Shown: positions 27,063-33,314 of the stretch, in pieces
How positions within the stretch are numbered: the first letter of the stretch is position 1
How the letters are laid out: each line of letters begins with the position of its first letter
NCBI GenBank assembly: GCA_029260935.1
Contig: JAJDCJ010000012.1
Span: forward strand, 1-33,314
Source: Patescibacteria group bacterium
Lineage (GTDB): Bacteria; Patescibacteriota; Minisyncoccia; Phycocordibacterales; Phycocordibacteraceae
Length of the DNA: 33,314 nt
Direction: 5' to 3'
Program-made: the position numbers and the translations under genes
The notes under the pieces: generated by a model
The model's input: only the letters and a program-made list of their open reading frames with translations
Told to the model about the DNA's origin: nothing
Databases searched by the model: none

Positions 27063-28724
27063 CTACATCATTCCGGGCATACCGCCACCCATACCACCCA
27101 TAGCGCTCATATCAGGACCAGCACCTTTCTCTTCAGGTTCATCAGCAATAGCAGCTTCAGTGGTCAGCAGAATGGCAGCAGCTGAAACTGCGTGTTCAAC
27201 ACCACCTCGGGCAACCTTAACTGGGTCAATAATCCCCGCTGCGATCATGTCAGGAACCATTACATCGTTTCGCGCATCGTATCCGATGTTTCCTTTTCCT
27301 TTTTCAACTTCACCAACAATCACTGCGCCTTCTTTACCTGCGTTTATAGCTATTTGTTTGAGTGGTTGCTTGAGTGCAGAAAGCACAATACGGTAGCCAA
27401 TTTCCTGTTCCTGATCCATACTTTCAAAATCAGCAACTTTTTCTGCTTTGAGTGACGCTTTTACTAATGCAGCTCCTCCTCCGGCAACAATACCCTCAAC
27501 GATAGCGGCTTTCGTTGCGTTGACTGCGTCATCAATTTTATCTTTTAAGTATTTCATTTCAGTTTCAGTAGCAGCACCCACACGAATAACCGCCACACCT
27601 CCTGAAAGTTTTGCAATGCGCTCTTCAATTTTTTCCTTGTCAAATTTTGAATCGGAAGCGGTGTGCTGTGCGCGAAGAGCCATCACCCGCTCTTCAATAG
27701 TTGCTTTCTTTCCTTTTCCTCCCACAACAGTCGTAGTGTCTTTTGTGGCAATCACTTTTTGTGCACGCCCCAACATAGCCAGCTCAACATCTTCTAGTTT
27801 GACACCAATGTTGTCAGAAATAACGGTGCCTCCCGTGGTGATAGCAATGTCTTCAAGAAGATCATTTTTCCGATCTCCATATCCGGGCGCTTTTATCGCA
27901 AGCACTGAAAATGCACCGCGTAGTTTGTTTACCACAAATGTTGCCAGCGCCTCTCCTTCAACATCGTCGGCAATAATGACCAGCTCTTTCTTTCCTGCTT
28001 GTGCAATTTTCTCAAGCAACGGTAATATCTCTTGGACTGATGCTATTTTTTTATCGGTAATTAAAATAGATGTATCTTTATATTCACTTTCCATTCTTTC
28101 TTGGTTGGTGACCATGTATGGTGAAATGTACCCACGGTCAAACGCCATACCCTCAACAAACTCGGTCTCAATTTCAGTGCCTTGTGACTCATCAACAGTA
28201 ACGACACCATCCTTACCCACTTTTTGGATAACCTCAGCGATTTTAGCGCCAATTTCCTCACTTTCAGAAGAAATAACGGCAACCTGCTTAATTTCTTCTT
28301 TTGAGTTCTCTGGAATATTTTTTGCAAGTGACTTCAAAGCAGCGACCACATCACGTGACGCCATTTCCATACCACTTCGCACGCCCATTGCAGAGAGTCC
28401 CATCGCAGTATGTTTCATTCCCTCTTCAACAAGTGACTGAAGAAGTACGACCGAAGTGGTGGTACCGTCGCCGGCTAATTCGTTAGTTTTATTTGCAACT
28501 TCTTTTACGATTTCGGCGCCCATATTTTCAAACTTATCGCTGAATGATATTTCTTTTGCAATAGTGACACCATCGTTAGTCATGTGTGGGCCACCGAAAC
28601 CACGGTCAATAATTACATTACGCCCACGTGGACCCAAAGTTACCTTCACCGCGTCGGCTGCTTTGTCTAGCCCGTCTTTTACACTGGTGCGCGCCTGGGT
28701 GTTGAATAAAATTTTCTTTGCCAT
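27063..28724 (-). CDS. groL: Chaperonin GroEL
   Basis: A 553-residue group I chaperonin that folds proteins inside a double ring with GroES. Seen: VTLGPRGRNVIIDRGFGGPHMTNDGVTIAKEI, the ATP site GDGTTTSVVL, the apical domain with VEGMAFDRGYISPYM, the equatorial GIVAGGGAALVKA, and a Gly/Met C-terminal tail (GGMGGGMPGMM). Length and motifs are canonical. It starts 18 nt after the groES stop and ends in a strong terminator. No truncation or odd residue seen. The large plus-strand ORF opposite it is a shadow. Confidence 0.98.
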   Translation of the reverse strand: MAKKILFNTQARTSVKDGLDKAADAVKVTLGPRGRNVIIDRGFGGPHMTNDGVTIAKEISFSDKFENMGAEIVKEVANKTNELAGDGTTTSVVLLQSLVEEGMKHTAMGLSAMGVRSGMEMASRDVVAALKSLAKNIPENSKEEIKQVAVISSESEEIGAKIAEVIQKVGKDGVVTVDESQGTEIETEFVEGMAFDRGYISPYMVTNQERMESEYKDTSILITDKKIASVQEILPLLEKIAQAGKKELVIIADDVEGEALATFVVNKLRGAFSVLAIKAPGYGDRKNDLLEDIAITTGGTVISDNIGVKLEDVELAMLGRAQKVIATKDTTTVVGGKGKKATIEERVMALRAQHTASDSKFDKEKIEERIAKLSGGVAVIRVGAATETEMKYLKDKIDDAVNATKAAIVEGIVAGGGAALVKASLKAEKVADFESMDQEQEIGYRIVLSALKQPLKQIAINAGKEGAVIVGEVEKGKGNIGYDARNDVMVPDMIAAGIIDPVKVARGGVEHAVSAAAILLTTEAAIADEPEEKGAGPDMSAMGGMGGGMPGMM

Positions 28725-28742
28725 ACTTTTTATTAATTTTCT

Positions 28743-29090
28743 TTAGTTAACAATTGCTAATATATTTGACTCAGAGACAATAAAAAATTCTTTGCCTTCT
28801 ATTTTCACCTCCTCGTGTCCGTATTTACTAAACATCACACGGTCGCCTACTGAAACTGTCATCGGCACCACTGTTCCATCATCATATTTACCTGGACCCA
28901 CTGCAACTACCATTCCTTCGCTTGCCTTTTCTTGTGCTGAGTCCGGAATAATAATTCCAGAAACTGTTTTTGTTCCCATTTCCTCAGGAGAAAGCGGACG
29001 CACGACAACCCTGTCCGAGAGTGGCTGAATAGGAACTATTTTCTTTACTGCTGTAGTTTTTTTGCTTACTACTTTCTTTTTTGTTGCCAT
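28743..29090 (-). CDS. groS: Co-chaperonin GroES with basic N-terminal extension
   Basis: A 115-residue GroES, the lid of the GroEL chamber. The core begins at IQPLSDRVVVRPLSPEE and includes the mobile-loop region TVSGIIIPDSAQEKASEG, then VGPGKYDDG and GDRVMFSKYGHEEVKIEGKEFFIVSESNILAI. Before the core is a Lys-rich extension of about 20 residues (MATKKKVVSKKTTAVKK), absent from typical GroES proteins of about 95 residues. The ATG at 29090 is preferred over the track's codon four residues upstream. It precedes groEL by 18 nt. A promoter lies about 100 nt upstream. No CIRCE repeat was found. Confidence 0.95.
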   Translation of the reverse strand: MATKKKVVSKKTTAVKKIVPIQPLSDRVVVRPLSPEEMGTKTVSGIIIPDSAQEKASEGMVVAVGPGKYDDGTVVPMTVSVGDRVMFSKYGHEEVKIEGKEFFIVSESNILAIVN

Positions 29091-29199
29091 AGTAAAATTC
29101 ACTTTTAAATTATTTTTGATAACGACTACCGAGCCGAAAGGATAGACACCACAAAAACATCATTTAAGTTTTAATGCTGTGCGTCCCTATGTGGAATGT

Positions 29200-29228
29200 A
29201 TTATACGGATGAGTGAGCAGCGACGCAA
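29200..29228 (-). promoter_or_regulatory. groESL promoter
   Basis: On the minus strand TTGCGT, a 17-nt spacer and TATAAT form a near-consensus sigma-70-type promoter, with the start expected about 100 nt before groES. No CIRCE (TTAGCACTC-type) operator or HAIR-like repeat lies between promoter and gene. Confidence 0.75.
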
Positions 29229-29250
29229 GAGCACCCCTATATTAAGGGGT

Positions 29251-29814
29251 TTAAATTTCACGCCGTGAAGCGACGTCTACTGTTTCCTTAAGCATTTCAT
29301 ACCTAGCGCGACAATCTTCTAATGCTACTTCTAACTTCTCAATAATCTGCCCTCGTTCATACCCCTGTAACAACCTACCCATTTCAGCTTGACCTCTTGC
29401 CCCGTCCATAAGTGTTGCCTCTGCGTAAGAAATCGTAACATGTAGTTGAGCTATATTGCTTTTGAGTGTATCTAATTCGTCATGCAATTTATGCAATTCA
29501 TGGCTAGATAGTTCTGAGGTAGCGTTAAAATTAGAAGTATCATAAAGGTCAATCTCTTTTTCTAAATAGATAACATCTACAGCGAGACTTTTAACCTCAC
29601 TCTTAAGTGCTTTTATTTCCTCTAAATCACTTGCGAAATTTTCCTCTGCATAACGTGTGTCGGAGTTATTTTCTACATCAATAGCTTTCGGTGTTTCAGT
29701 TTCTAAAACTATTTTTTTATACTCTACATCTGAATCCAAACTTACATCAATATCAAAAATGTTTTCAAAAAAATCTGGTAACAAAAGGTCAATAATAAGA
29801 GACTCAAAGGCCAT
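29251..29814 (-). CDS. Coiled-coil protein, function unknown
   Basis: A 187-residue acidic protein. The N-terminal 30 residues are hydrophobic-amphipathic (MAFESLIIDLLLPDFFENIFDI), then an acidic linker, and from about 60 onward long heptad-like helices (DLEEIKALKSEVKSLAVDVIYLEKEIDLY, ELHKLHDELDTLKSNIAQLHV, QIIEKLEVALEDCRARYEMLKE). No signal peptide or catalytic motif. It is monocistronic, just upstream of the groESL promoter. It could be a structural or scaffold protein. No family recognised. Confidence 0.7.
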   Translation of the reverse strand: MAFESLIIDLLLPDFFENIFDIDVSLDSDVEYKKIVLETETPKAIDVENNSDTRYAEENFASDLEEIKALKSEVKSLAVDVIYLEKEIDLYDTSNFNATSELSSHELHKLHDELDTLKSNIAQLHVTISYAEATLMDGARGQAEMGRLLQGYERGQIIEKLEVALEDCRARYEMLKETVDVASRREI

Positions 29815-29887
29815 AAAATGTTTTTAATACTATATATAAAACGAAAGAATTTCGCAAGTATCATTGTTTTTAGAACATACACATGTC

Positions 29888-29915
29888 TTGCGCAGACCAA
29901 TAGGTGTGCTATACT
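29888..29915 (+). promoter_or_regulatory. secG promoter
   Basis: TTGCGC, a 16-nt spacer and TATACT preceded by TGC (extended -10). The start would lie about 15-20 nt before the secG ATG. Confidence 0.65.
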
Positions 29916-29937
29916 CCCTACTAAAGATTAAGCCGAT

Positions 29938-30168
29938 ATGGGTTCCCTCGAGAATGTACTCTCTCTAATTCAAATTATCCTGGCACTACTGTTAGTGGTG
30001 GGTATTCTGTTACAACAAAGAGGCGCTGGTCTTGGAGGGGCTTTTGGAGGAGGAGATGCTGATCAGTCGTACTATACACGGCGTGGTGCTGAAAAATTCC
30101 TATTCCAGGCAACCATACTCGTTGCGATACTCTTTGCGCTATCATCTCTCATTGTGCTCTTTATTTAA
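29938..30168 (+). CDS. secG: Preprotein translocase subunit SecG
   Basis: A 76-residue SecG, the small subunit of the SecYEG channel that assists protein export. Two membrane helices (about 6-24 and 55-75) flank the conserved cytoplasmic loop LLQQRGAGLGGAFGGGDADQSYYTRRGAEKFLF. Length and loop are typical. It has its own extended -10 promoter. The following gene, an extracytoplasmic binding protein, is a likely Sec client. A 15-bp hairpin separates the two. Confidence 0.95.
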   Translation: MGSLENVLSLIQIILALLLVVGILLQQRGAGLGGAFGGGDADQSYYTRRGAEKFLFQATILVAILFALSSLIVLFI

Positions 30169-30173
30169 TCTCA

Positions 30174-30207
30174 AGGAAAGATACTGATGGTAATCAGTAT
30201 CTTTCCT
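30174..30207. terminator. Hairpin between secG and the binding-protein gene
   Basis: AGGAAAGATACTGAT, loop GGTA, ATCAGTATCTTTCCT: 15-bp perfect stem directly after secG. The T-run is absent on plus (TCATGT follows), so attenuation or mRNA-end protection is as likely as termination. Confidence 0.6.
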
Positions 30208-30246
30208 CATGTCACACGACCTAAAGACTAATTATTTTAAAAAACT

Positions 30247-31977
30247 ATGTCATTCCTAAGAATGCTGGTGAAAAACCGTACGATCACTGCTTTTGAGAAA
30301 GCAGAACAAAAAATAAAAAAACATCTCACCCCTTCTGATTGGTTCATCATTGGGTTTTTCTCTGTGCTGACCATCTTTGGTATTGGCACCATGCTTGCCC
30401 AAACCAGTCTCAGACTTTCAGTTGAAGTGCCGGTACACGCAGGAACTCATATTGAAGGAGTTATAGGAACTCCTCGTTTTATTAATCCACTGCTTACCAC
30501 ATCTGAAATTGATAATGATCTTACCGCGCTCGTTTTTGGCGGACTTACAAAAATAAAATCAGACGGTACTGTCGCTCCCTACCTTGCCGAAAGATATGAA
30601 ATTTCAGAAGATGCCTTAGAGTATACATTTTATCTTAAAGATGCCATCTTCTTTGATGACGGCACTCCCATCACCGCAGAAGATGTTGTGTACACCGTTC
30701 AAGCAACAAAAGACCCTACTATCAAAAGTCCACGGAGGGCAAACTGGGAAGGCGTAGAGGTAATTGCAATTGATGAAAAGACTGTGGTATTTACTCTACG
30801 GACTCCCTATGCACTGTTTTTGGAAAACACAACACTCGGTATTATGCCAAAACATCTATGGAGCGAGGTTTCTATGGATGAGTTTCCATTTAGCGAACTT
30901 AACACTAAGCCGGTAGGGTCAGGGCTGTACCGTGTTTTAAGTATCAAGAAAAACCCATCTGGAGTGCCGGCTGAGTATATGTTGCGTGCGTCAAAAAATA
31001 GTACCGTTCGTCCATTTATAAAAAACATGGGGTTTAAGTTTTTCTCTAATCAAGAAGCTCTTGAAAACGCGCTACTGTCAGGTGACATTGATGCAGCACA
31101 TTCACTTCCTCCACCTCCTTCAGATAAAATAAGTTCCGAGGAAGCTATTTTTTCGCGCGTGTTCGGTGTGTTCTTTAATCAAAACCAGCAGGAGCTGTTT
31201 GCAGACGAAGCAATACGCCGAGCACTTGACCGAGTAATTGACAAACAAAAGATTGTTGATACTGTGGTGAGCGGTTATGGATCAGTTCTTGATGGTCCTC
31301 TTCCTCCTGATCGCGTGGGACCAAAAACCCCCCTATCCCCTAAAGATTTTGAAGAGCGTGTGCTCAGTGCACAGGTACTTCTCGAAAAAAACGGATGGGA
31401 GAAAGGAGAAGATGGAGTTTTCCAAAAGACCACAAAAAAACAGACTCAGCGCTTGCAGTTTTCACTCGCAACGGCAAACGCACCGGAGCTGAAGCAGTCA
31501 GCGGAATTGGTTGCTGAAATGTGGCGTTCGTTCGGTGCTGACGTCACGCTACAGTTCTTTGATCACAATGATCTTAACGTTGAGGTAATCCGTCCTAGAA
31601 AATATGATGCGTTACTATTCGGATTAGTGGTTGGTCGTGAACTTGATTTGTTTGCATTTTGGCATTCCAGCCAAAGAAACGACCCTGGTCTCAACATTGC
31701 TCTGTATGCAAACATACGTGCAGATAAATATCTAGAAGAGGCGCGTAATGAACTTGACCCAAAAAAGAGAAAAGAAAAAGCAAAGCGTGCGGCAAAAGAA
31801 ATTGTTAACGAAACAGCAGCGGTCTTTCTTTATGCTCCTCATTTTACATACATCCATGAACCAGAACTTCGTGGTGTCAGTCTACAAACAGTCTCAGTGC
31901 CGAGCAACAGGTTTGCTGGCGTTGAAGAATGGTATGTAATGACCGAACGCGTATGGCCTCTATTTATAAGAAATTAA
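30247..31977 (+). CDS. Family 5 extracytoplasmic substrate-binding protein (oligopeptide/dipeptide type)
   Basis: A 576-residue SBP_bac_5 protein, the binding component of peptide-type ABC importers. After a basic N terminus, residues about 32-57 (WFIIGFFSVLTIFGIGTMLAQ) form an anchor helix instead of a lipobox. The binding domain follows: GTPRFINPLLTTSEIDNDLTALVFGGLTKI, then LAERYEISEDALEYTFYLKDAIFFDDGTPITAEDVVYT, the family signature, then GSGLYRV and RRALDRVIDKQKIVDTVVSGYG. It ends near EEWYVMTERVWP. No ABC permease or ATPase lies beside it in the window, so the partners may be elsewhere or it may serve another role. Probably Sec-exported. Confidence 0.92.
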   Translation: MSFLRMLVKNRTITAFEKAEQKIKKHLTPSDWFIIGFFSVLTIFGIGTMLAQTSLRLSVEVPVHAGTHIEGVIGTPRFINPLLTTSEIDNDLTALVFGGLTKIKSDGTVAPYLAERYEISEDALEYTFYLKDAIFFDDGTPITAEDVVYTVQATKDPTIKSPRRANWEGVEVIAIDEKTVVFTLRTPYALFLENTTLGIMPKHLWSEVSMDEFPFSELNTKPVGSGLYRVLSIKKNPSGVPAEYMLRASKNSTVRPFIKNMGFKFFSNQEALENALLSGDIDAAHSLPPPPSDKISSEEAIFSRVFGVFFNQNQQELFADEAIRRALDRVIDKQKIVDTVVSGYGSVLDGPLPPDRVGPKTPLSPKDFEERVLSAQVLLEKNGWEKGEDGVFQKTTKKQTQRLQFSLATANAPELKQSAELVAEMWRSFGADVTLQFFDHNDLNVEVIRPRKYDALLFGLVVGRELDLFAFWHSSQRNDPGLNIALYANIRADKYLEEARNELDPKKRKEKAKRAAKEIVNETAAVFLYAPHFTYIHEPELRGVSLQTVSVPSNRFAGVEEWYVMTERVWPLFIRN

Positions 31978-32004
31978 AAACTAACAATATATAAACCTAA
32001 TACC

Positions 32005-33314
32005 ATGAATACAGATAAACCAGCACCTCGTCGTGCCCGACCTACTACACGACCTCACTCAAAACCATCAAACAAACCACATACTCACAAAAGAGTACCT
32101 CAAAAGCGTGCACGTCGCGACTTAAGGTTCCGACCCAGCCCTCGCCCACTACGAGACTCTGGAATGGCAGTGCTGAAAGAAACAGAGATCATTACACTAC
32201 CACCTATTGACAGTGACACTGTCCGGGTTATACCGCTCGGAGGGGTTGAAGAGGTGGGACGTAACATGATGGCAATTGAGCTCCCCGAAGGAATTATTAT
32301 TTCAGACGCTGGATTTCAGTTTATGAGCGAAGAAGAGGCACCAGGCATTGACTATGTGCTTCCTAACACACGATACCTAGAGGCAAACAAAGACCGTATT
32401 TTAGCGCTCTTTATCACTCACGGACACCTTGACCATATTGGCGGTATTCCCTATCTTATTGACCGCATTGGAAACCCACCAATATATACACAGTTCCTTA
32501 CAAGTCTCATGATTAAAAAACGTCATGAAGAGTTTCCACACCTCCCTGAAATCAATATGAACACCGTTGAAGTAGGGGGTCGTGTGCAACTGAAATCGCC
32601 TGAAGGCACACTCGTTACAGTAAAGACGTTCCCGGTAACCCACTCTATTCCAGATTCAATGGGACTTTCAATTGCCACAAAACACGGCAACGTTGTAATT
32701 TCTGGAGACCTCAAGCTTGAACACGTCGACGGTGAGCCGACCGACGAAGAGAAGAAAGTGTGGGGAGGACTTGGGAAAGATAACAATATTCTATTTGTTG
32801 CCGACTCAACTAATGCTGAGCGCAGTGGTTTCTCAATTCCTGAAACAAAAGTATACGCGACGCTTGCAGAAATTATCACTCAAGCCAAAGGGCGACTTAT
32901 CATTGGCTTGTTTGCTTCAAACTTCCACCGCATGATTCACATTATTGAAACTGCTGAGAAACTTGGAAAGAAAATTGTTGTTGAAGGAAGGTCAATGAAA
33001 ACAAACATTGAAATTGCAGACCGAGGAGAAATCTTTAGGGCAAAACCCGGGACCATTATCCCCGCCGAGCAAGTGAGCGACTATTCACCTGACAAAATAG
33101 TAATTATTGCAACGGGTGCTCAAGGTGAAGAGCAAGCAGCGTTAATGCGTATTGCAACGGGTAGGCACAAGTCACTCAGACTTACTGCACGCGACACTAT
33201 TGTCCTTAGTTCATCGGTTATTCCTGGTAACGAAGTGTCTGTACAAAAACTCAAAGATAACATGTACCGACACGACCTCACTATTGTGCATTACCGTTCA
33301 AGTGAAGTTCACTC
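32005..33314 (+). CDS. rnj: Ribonuclease J, 3'-truncated by window edge
   Basis: Missing from the ORF track because no stop is reached. ATG at 32005, with 436 codons visible. Metallo-beta-lactamase/beta-CASP ribonuclease for mRNA decay and RNA maturation (5'-exo and endo). A basic, His/Pro/Arg-rich extension of about 65 residues precedes the core (VRVIPLGGVEEVGRNMMAIE). The zinc motif is THGHLDHIGG (His139, His141, His144), followed by FPVTHSIPDSMGL, VISGDLKL, ADSTNAERSGFS and the beta-CASP part (GLFASNFHRMIHIIETAEK, IIATGAQGEEQAALMRIA). It starts 27 nt after the binding-protein gene. The missing C terminus would be about 150-200 residues. Confidence 0.95.
   Translation, partial: MNTDKPAPRRARPTTRPHSKPSNKPHTHKRVPQKRARRDLRFRPSPRPLRDSGMAVLKETEIITLPPIDSDTVRVIPLGGVEEVGRNMMAIELPEGIIISDAGFQFMSEEEAPGIDYVLPNTRYLEANKDRILALFITHGHLDHIGGIPYLIDRIGNPPIYTQFLTSLMIKKRHEEFPHLPEINMNTVEVGGRVQLKSPEGTLVTVKTFPVTHSIPDSMGLSIATKHGNVVISGDLKLEHVDGEPTDEEKKVWGGLGKDNNILFVADSTNAERSGFSIPETKVYATLAEIITQAKGRLIIGLFASNFHRMIHIIETAEKLGKKIVVEGRSMKTNIEIADRGEIFRAKPGTIIPAEQVSDYSPDKIVIIATGAQGEEQAALMRIATGRHKSLRLTARDTIVLSSSVIPGNEVSVQKLKDNMYRHDLTIVHYRSSEVH

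Noticed and set aside
27448-28440. 330-residue plus-strand ORF
   Set aside because: Antisense shadow of groEL, produced by codon bias. No domain and no start context.
28743-29250. CIRCE/HrcA operator for groESL
   Set aside because: No TTAGCACTC-N9-GAGTGCTAA-like inverted repeat is present between the promoter and groES.
1-33314. Alternative genetic code (UGA as Gly, as in some CPR lineages)
   Set aside because: TGA ends several genes at the expected family length and forms the GTGA overlap with tsaC. No conserved Gly position is read by TGA.

Overview
The window looks like chromosomal DNA of a small-genome Patescibacteria (CPR) member, most likely a Parcubacteria-type organism. Clues are the short, tightly packed housekeeping genes, a truncated-tail ValS, GroES and RNase J with basic N-terminal extensions, an O-antigen-ligase/TPR protein beside MurJ, and many mini-proteins. 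TGA behaves as an ordinary stop codon (for example in the GTGA overlap before tsaC), so no recoding is indicated. The taxonomic call is inference from gene content, with no search behind it.

Layout. 1-932 is the 3' part of a SulP-type permease. 946-5706 (minus) holds a five-gene run (BCAT, RraA-like, TlpA-like thioredoxin, DUF3179, small membrane protein), preceded by tsaC and three tiny basic proteins. 5826-10716 (plus) carries tRNA-Val, tsaD, valS, a PrsW-like protease and Hsp20. 10749-15490 is mixed: small proteins, an alpha/beta hydrolase, tRNA-Arg, tRNA-Phe, a GNAT-like gene, a proteasome-like Ntn hydrolase and a glutaredoxin, broken up by dense palindromic repeats. 15548-21957 (minus) is an envelope/translation block (O-antigen-ligase/TPR, murJ, lepA, then an FtsB-like gene). 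22073-22872 (minus) is the RNase P RNA gene. 22973-26968 holds an RRM protein, two orphan mini-ORFs, tRNA-Ser, htpX, a MazG-like NTPase, lemA and two paralogous zinc mini-proteins. 27063-29814 is groESL plus a coiled-coil gene. 29938-33314 (plus) is secG, an oligopeptide-type binding protein and RNase J, which runs off the window and is missing from the ORF track.

The most unusual content is non-coding. (1) rnpB carries two near-identical 213-bp elements with perfect 21-bp terminal inverted repeats. They sit in two peripheral arms of the RNA, and each contains a nested 74-bp element with related ends. Removing both leaves about 375 nt, a normal RNase P RNA length. (2) Three of the four tRNA genes (Arg, Phe, Ser) are followed, 80-222 bp downstream, by a 19-20 nt direct copy of their own 3' end, starting in the T-loop. 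The DNA in between is hairpin-rich and related from locus to locus. This looks like a family of tiny, gene-less elements inserted at tRNA 3' ends. (3) Perfect or near-perfect palindromes of 26-36 bp lie in frame inside tsaC, tsaD and valS. The tsaD palindrome recurs exactly, to its boundaries, in an intergenic region 18 kb away. (4) A roughly 200-bp inverted repeat pair brackets three genes, but the internal hairpins keep the same orientation in both arms.

Together these suggest a genome shaped by several families of palindromic mobile or template-switch elements that target structured RNAs and tolerant protein loops.
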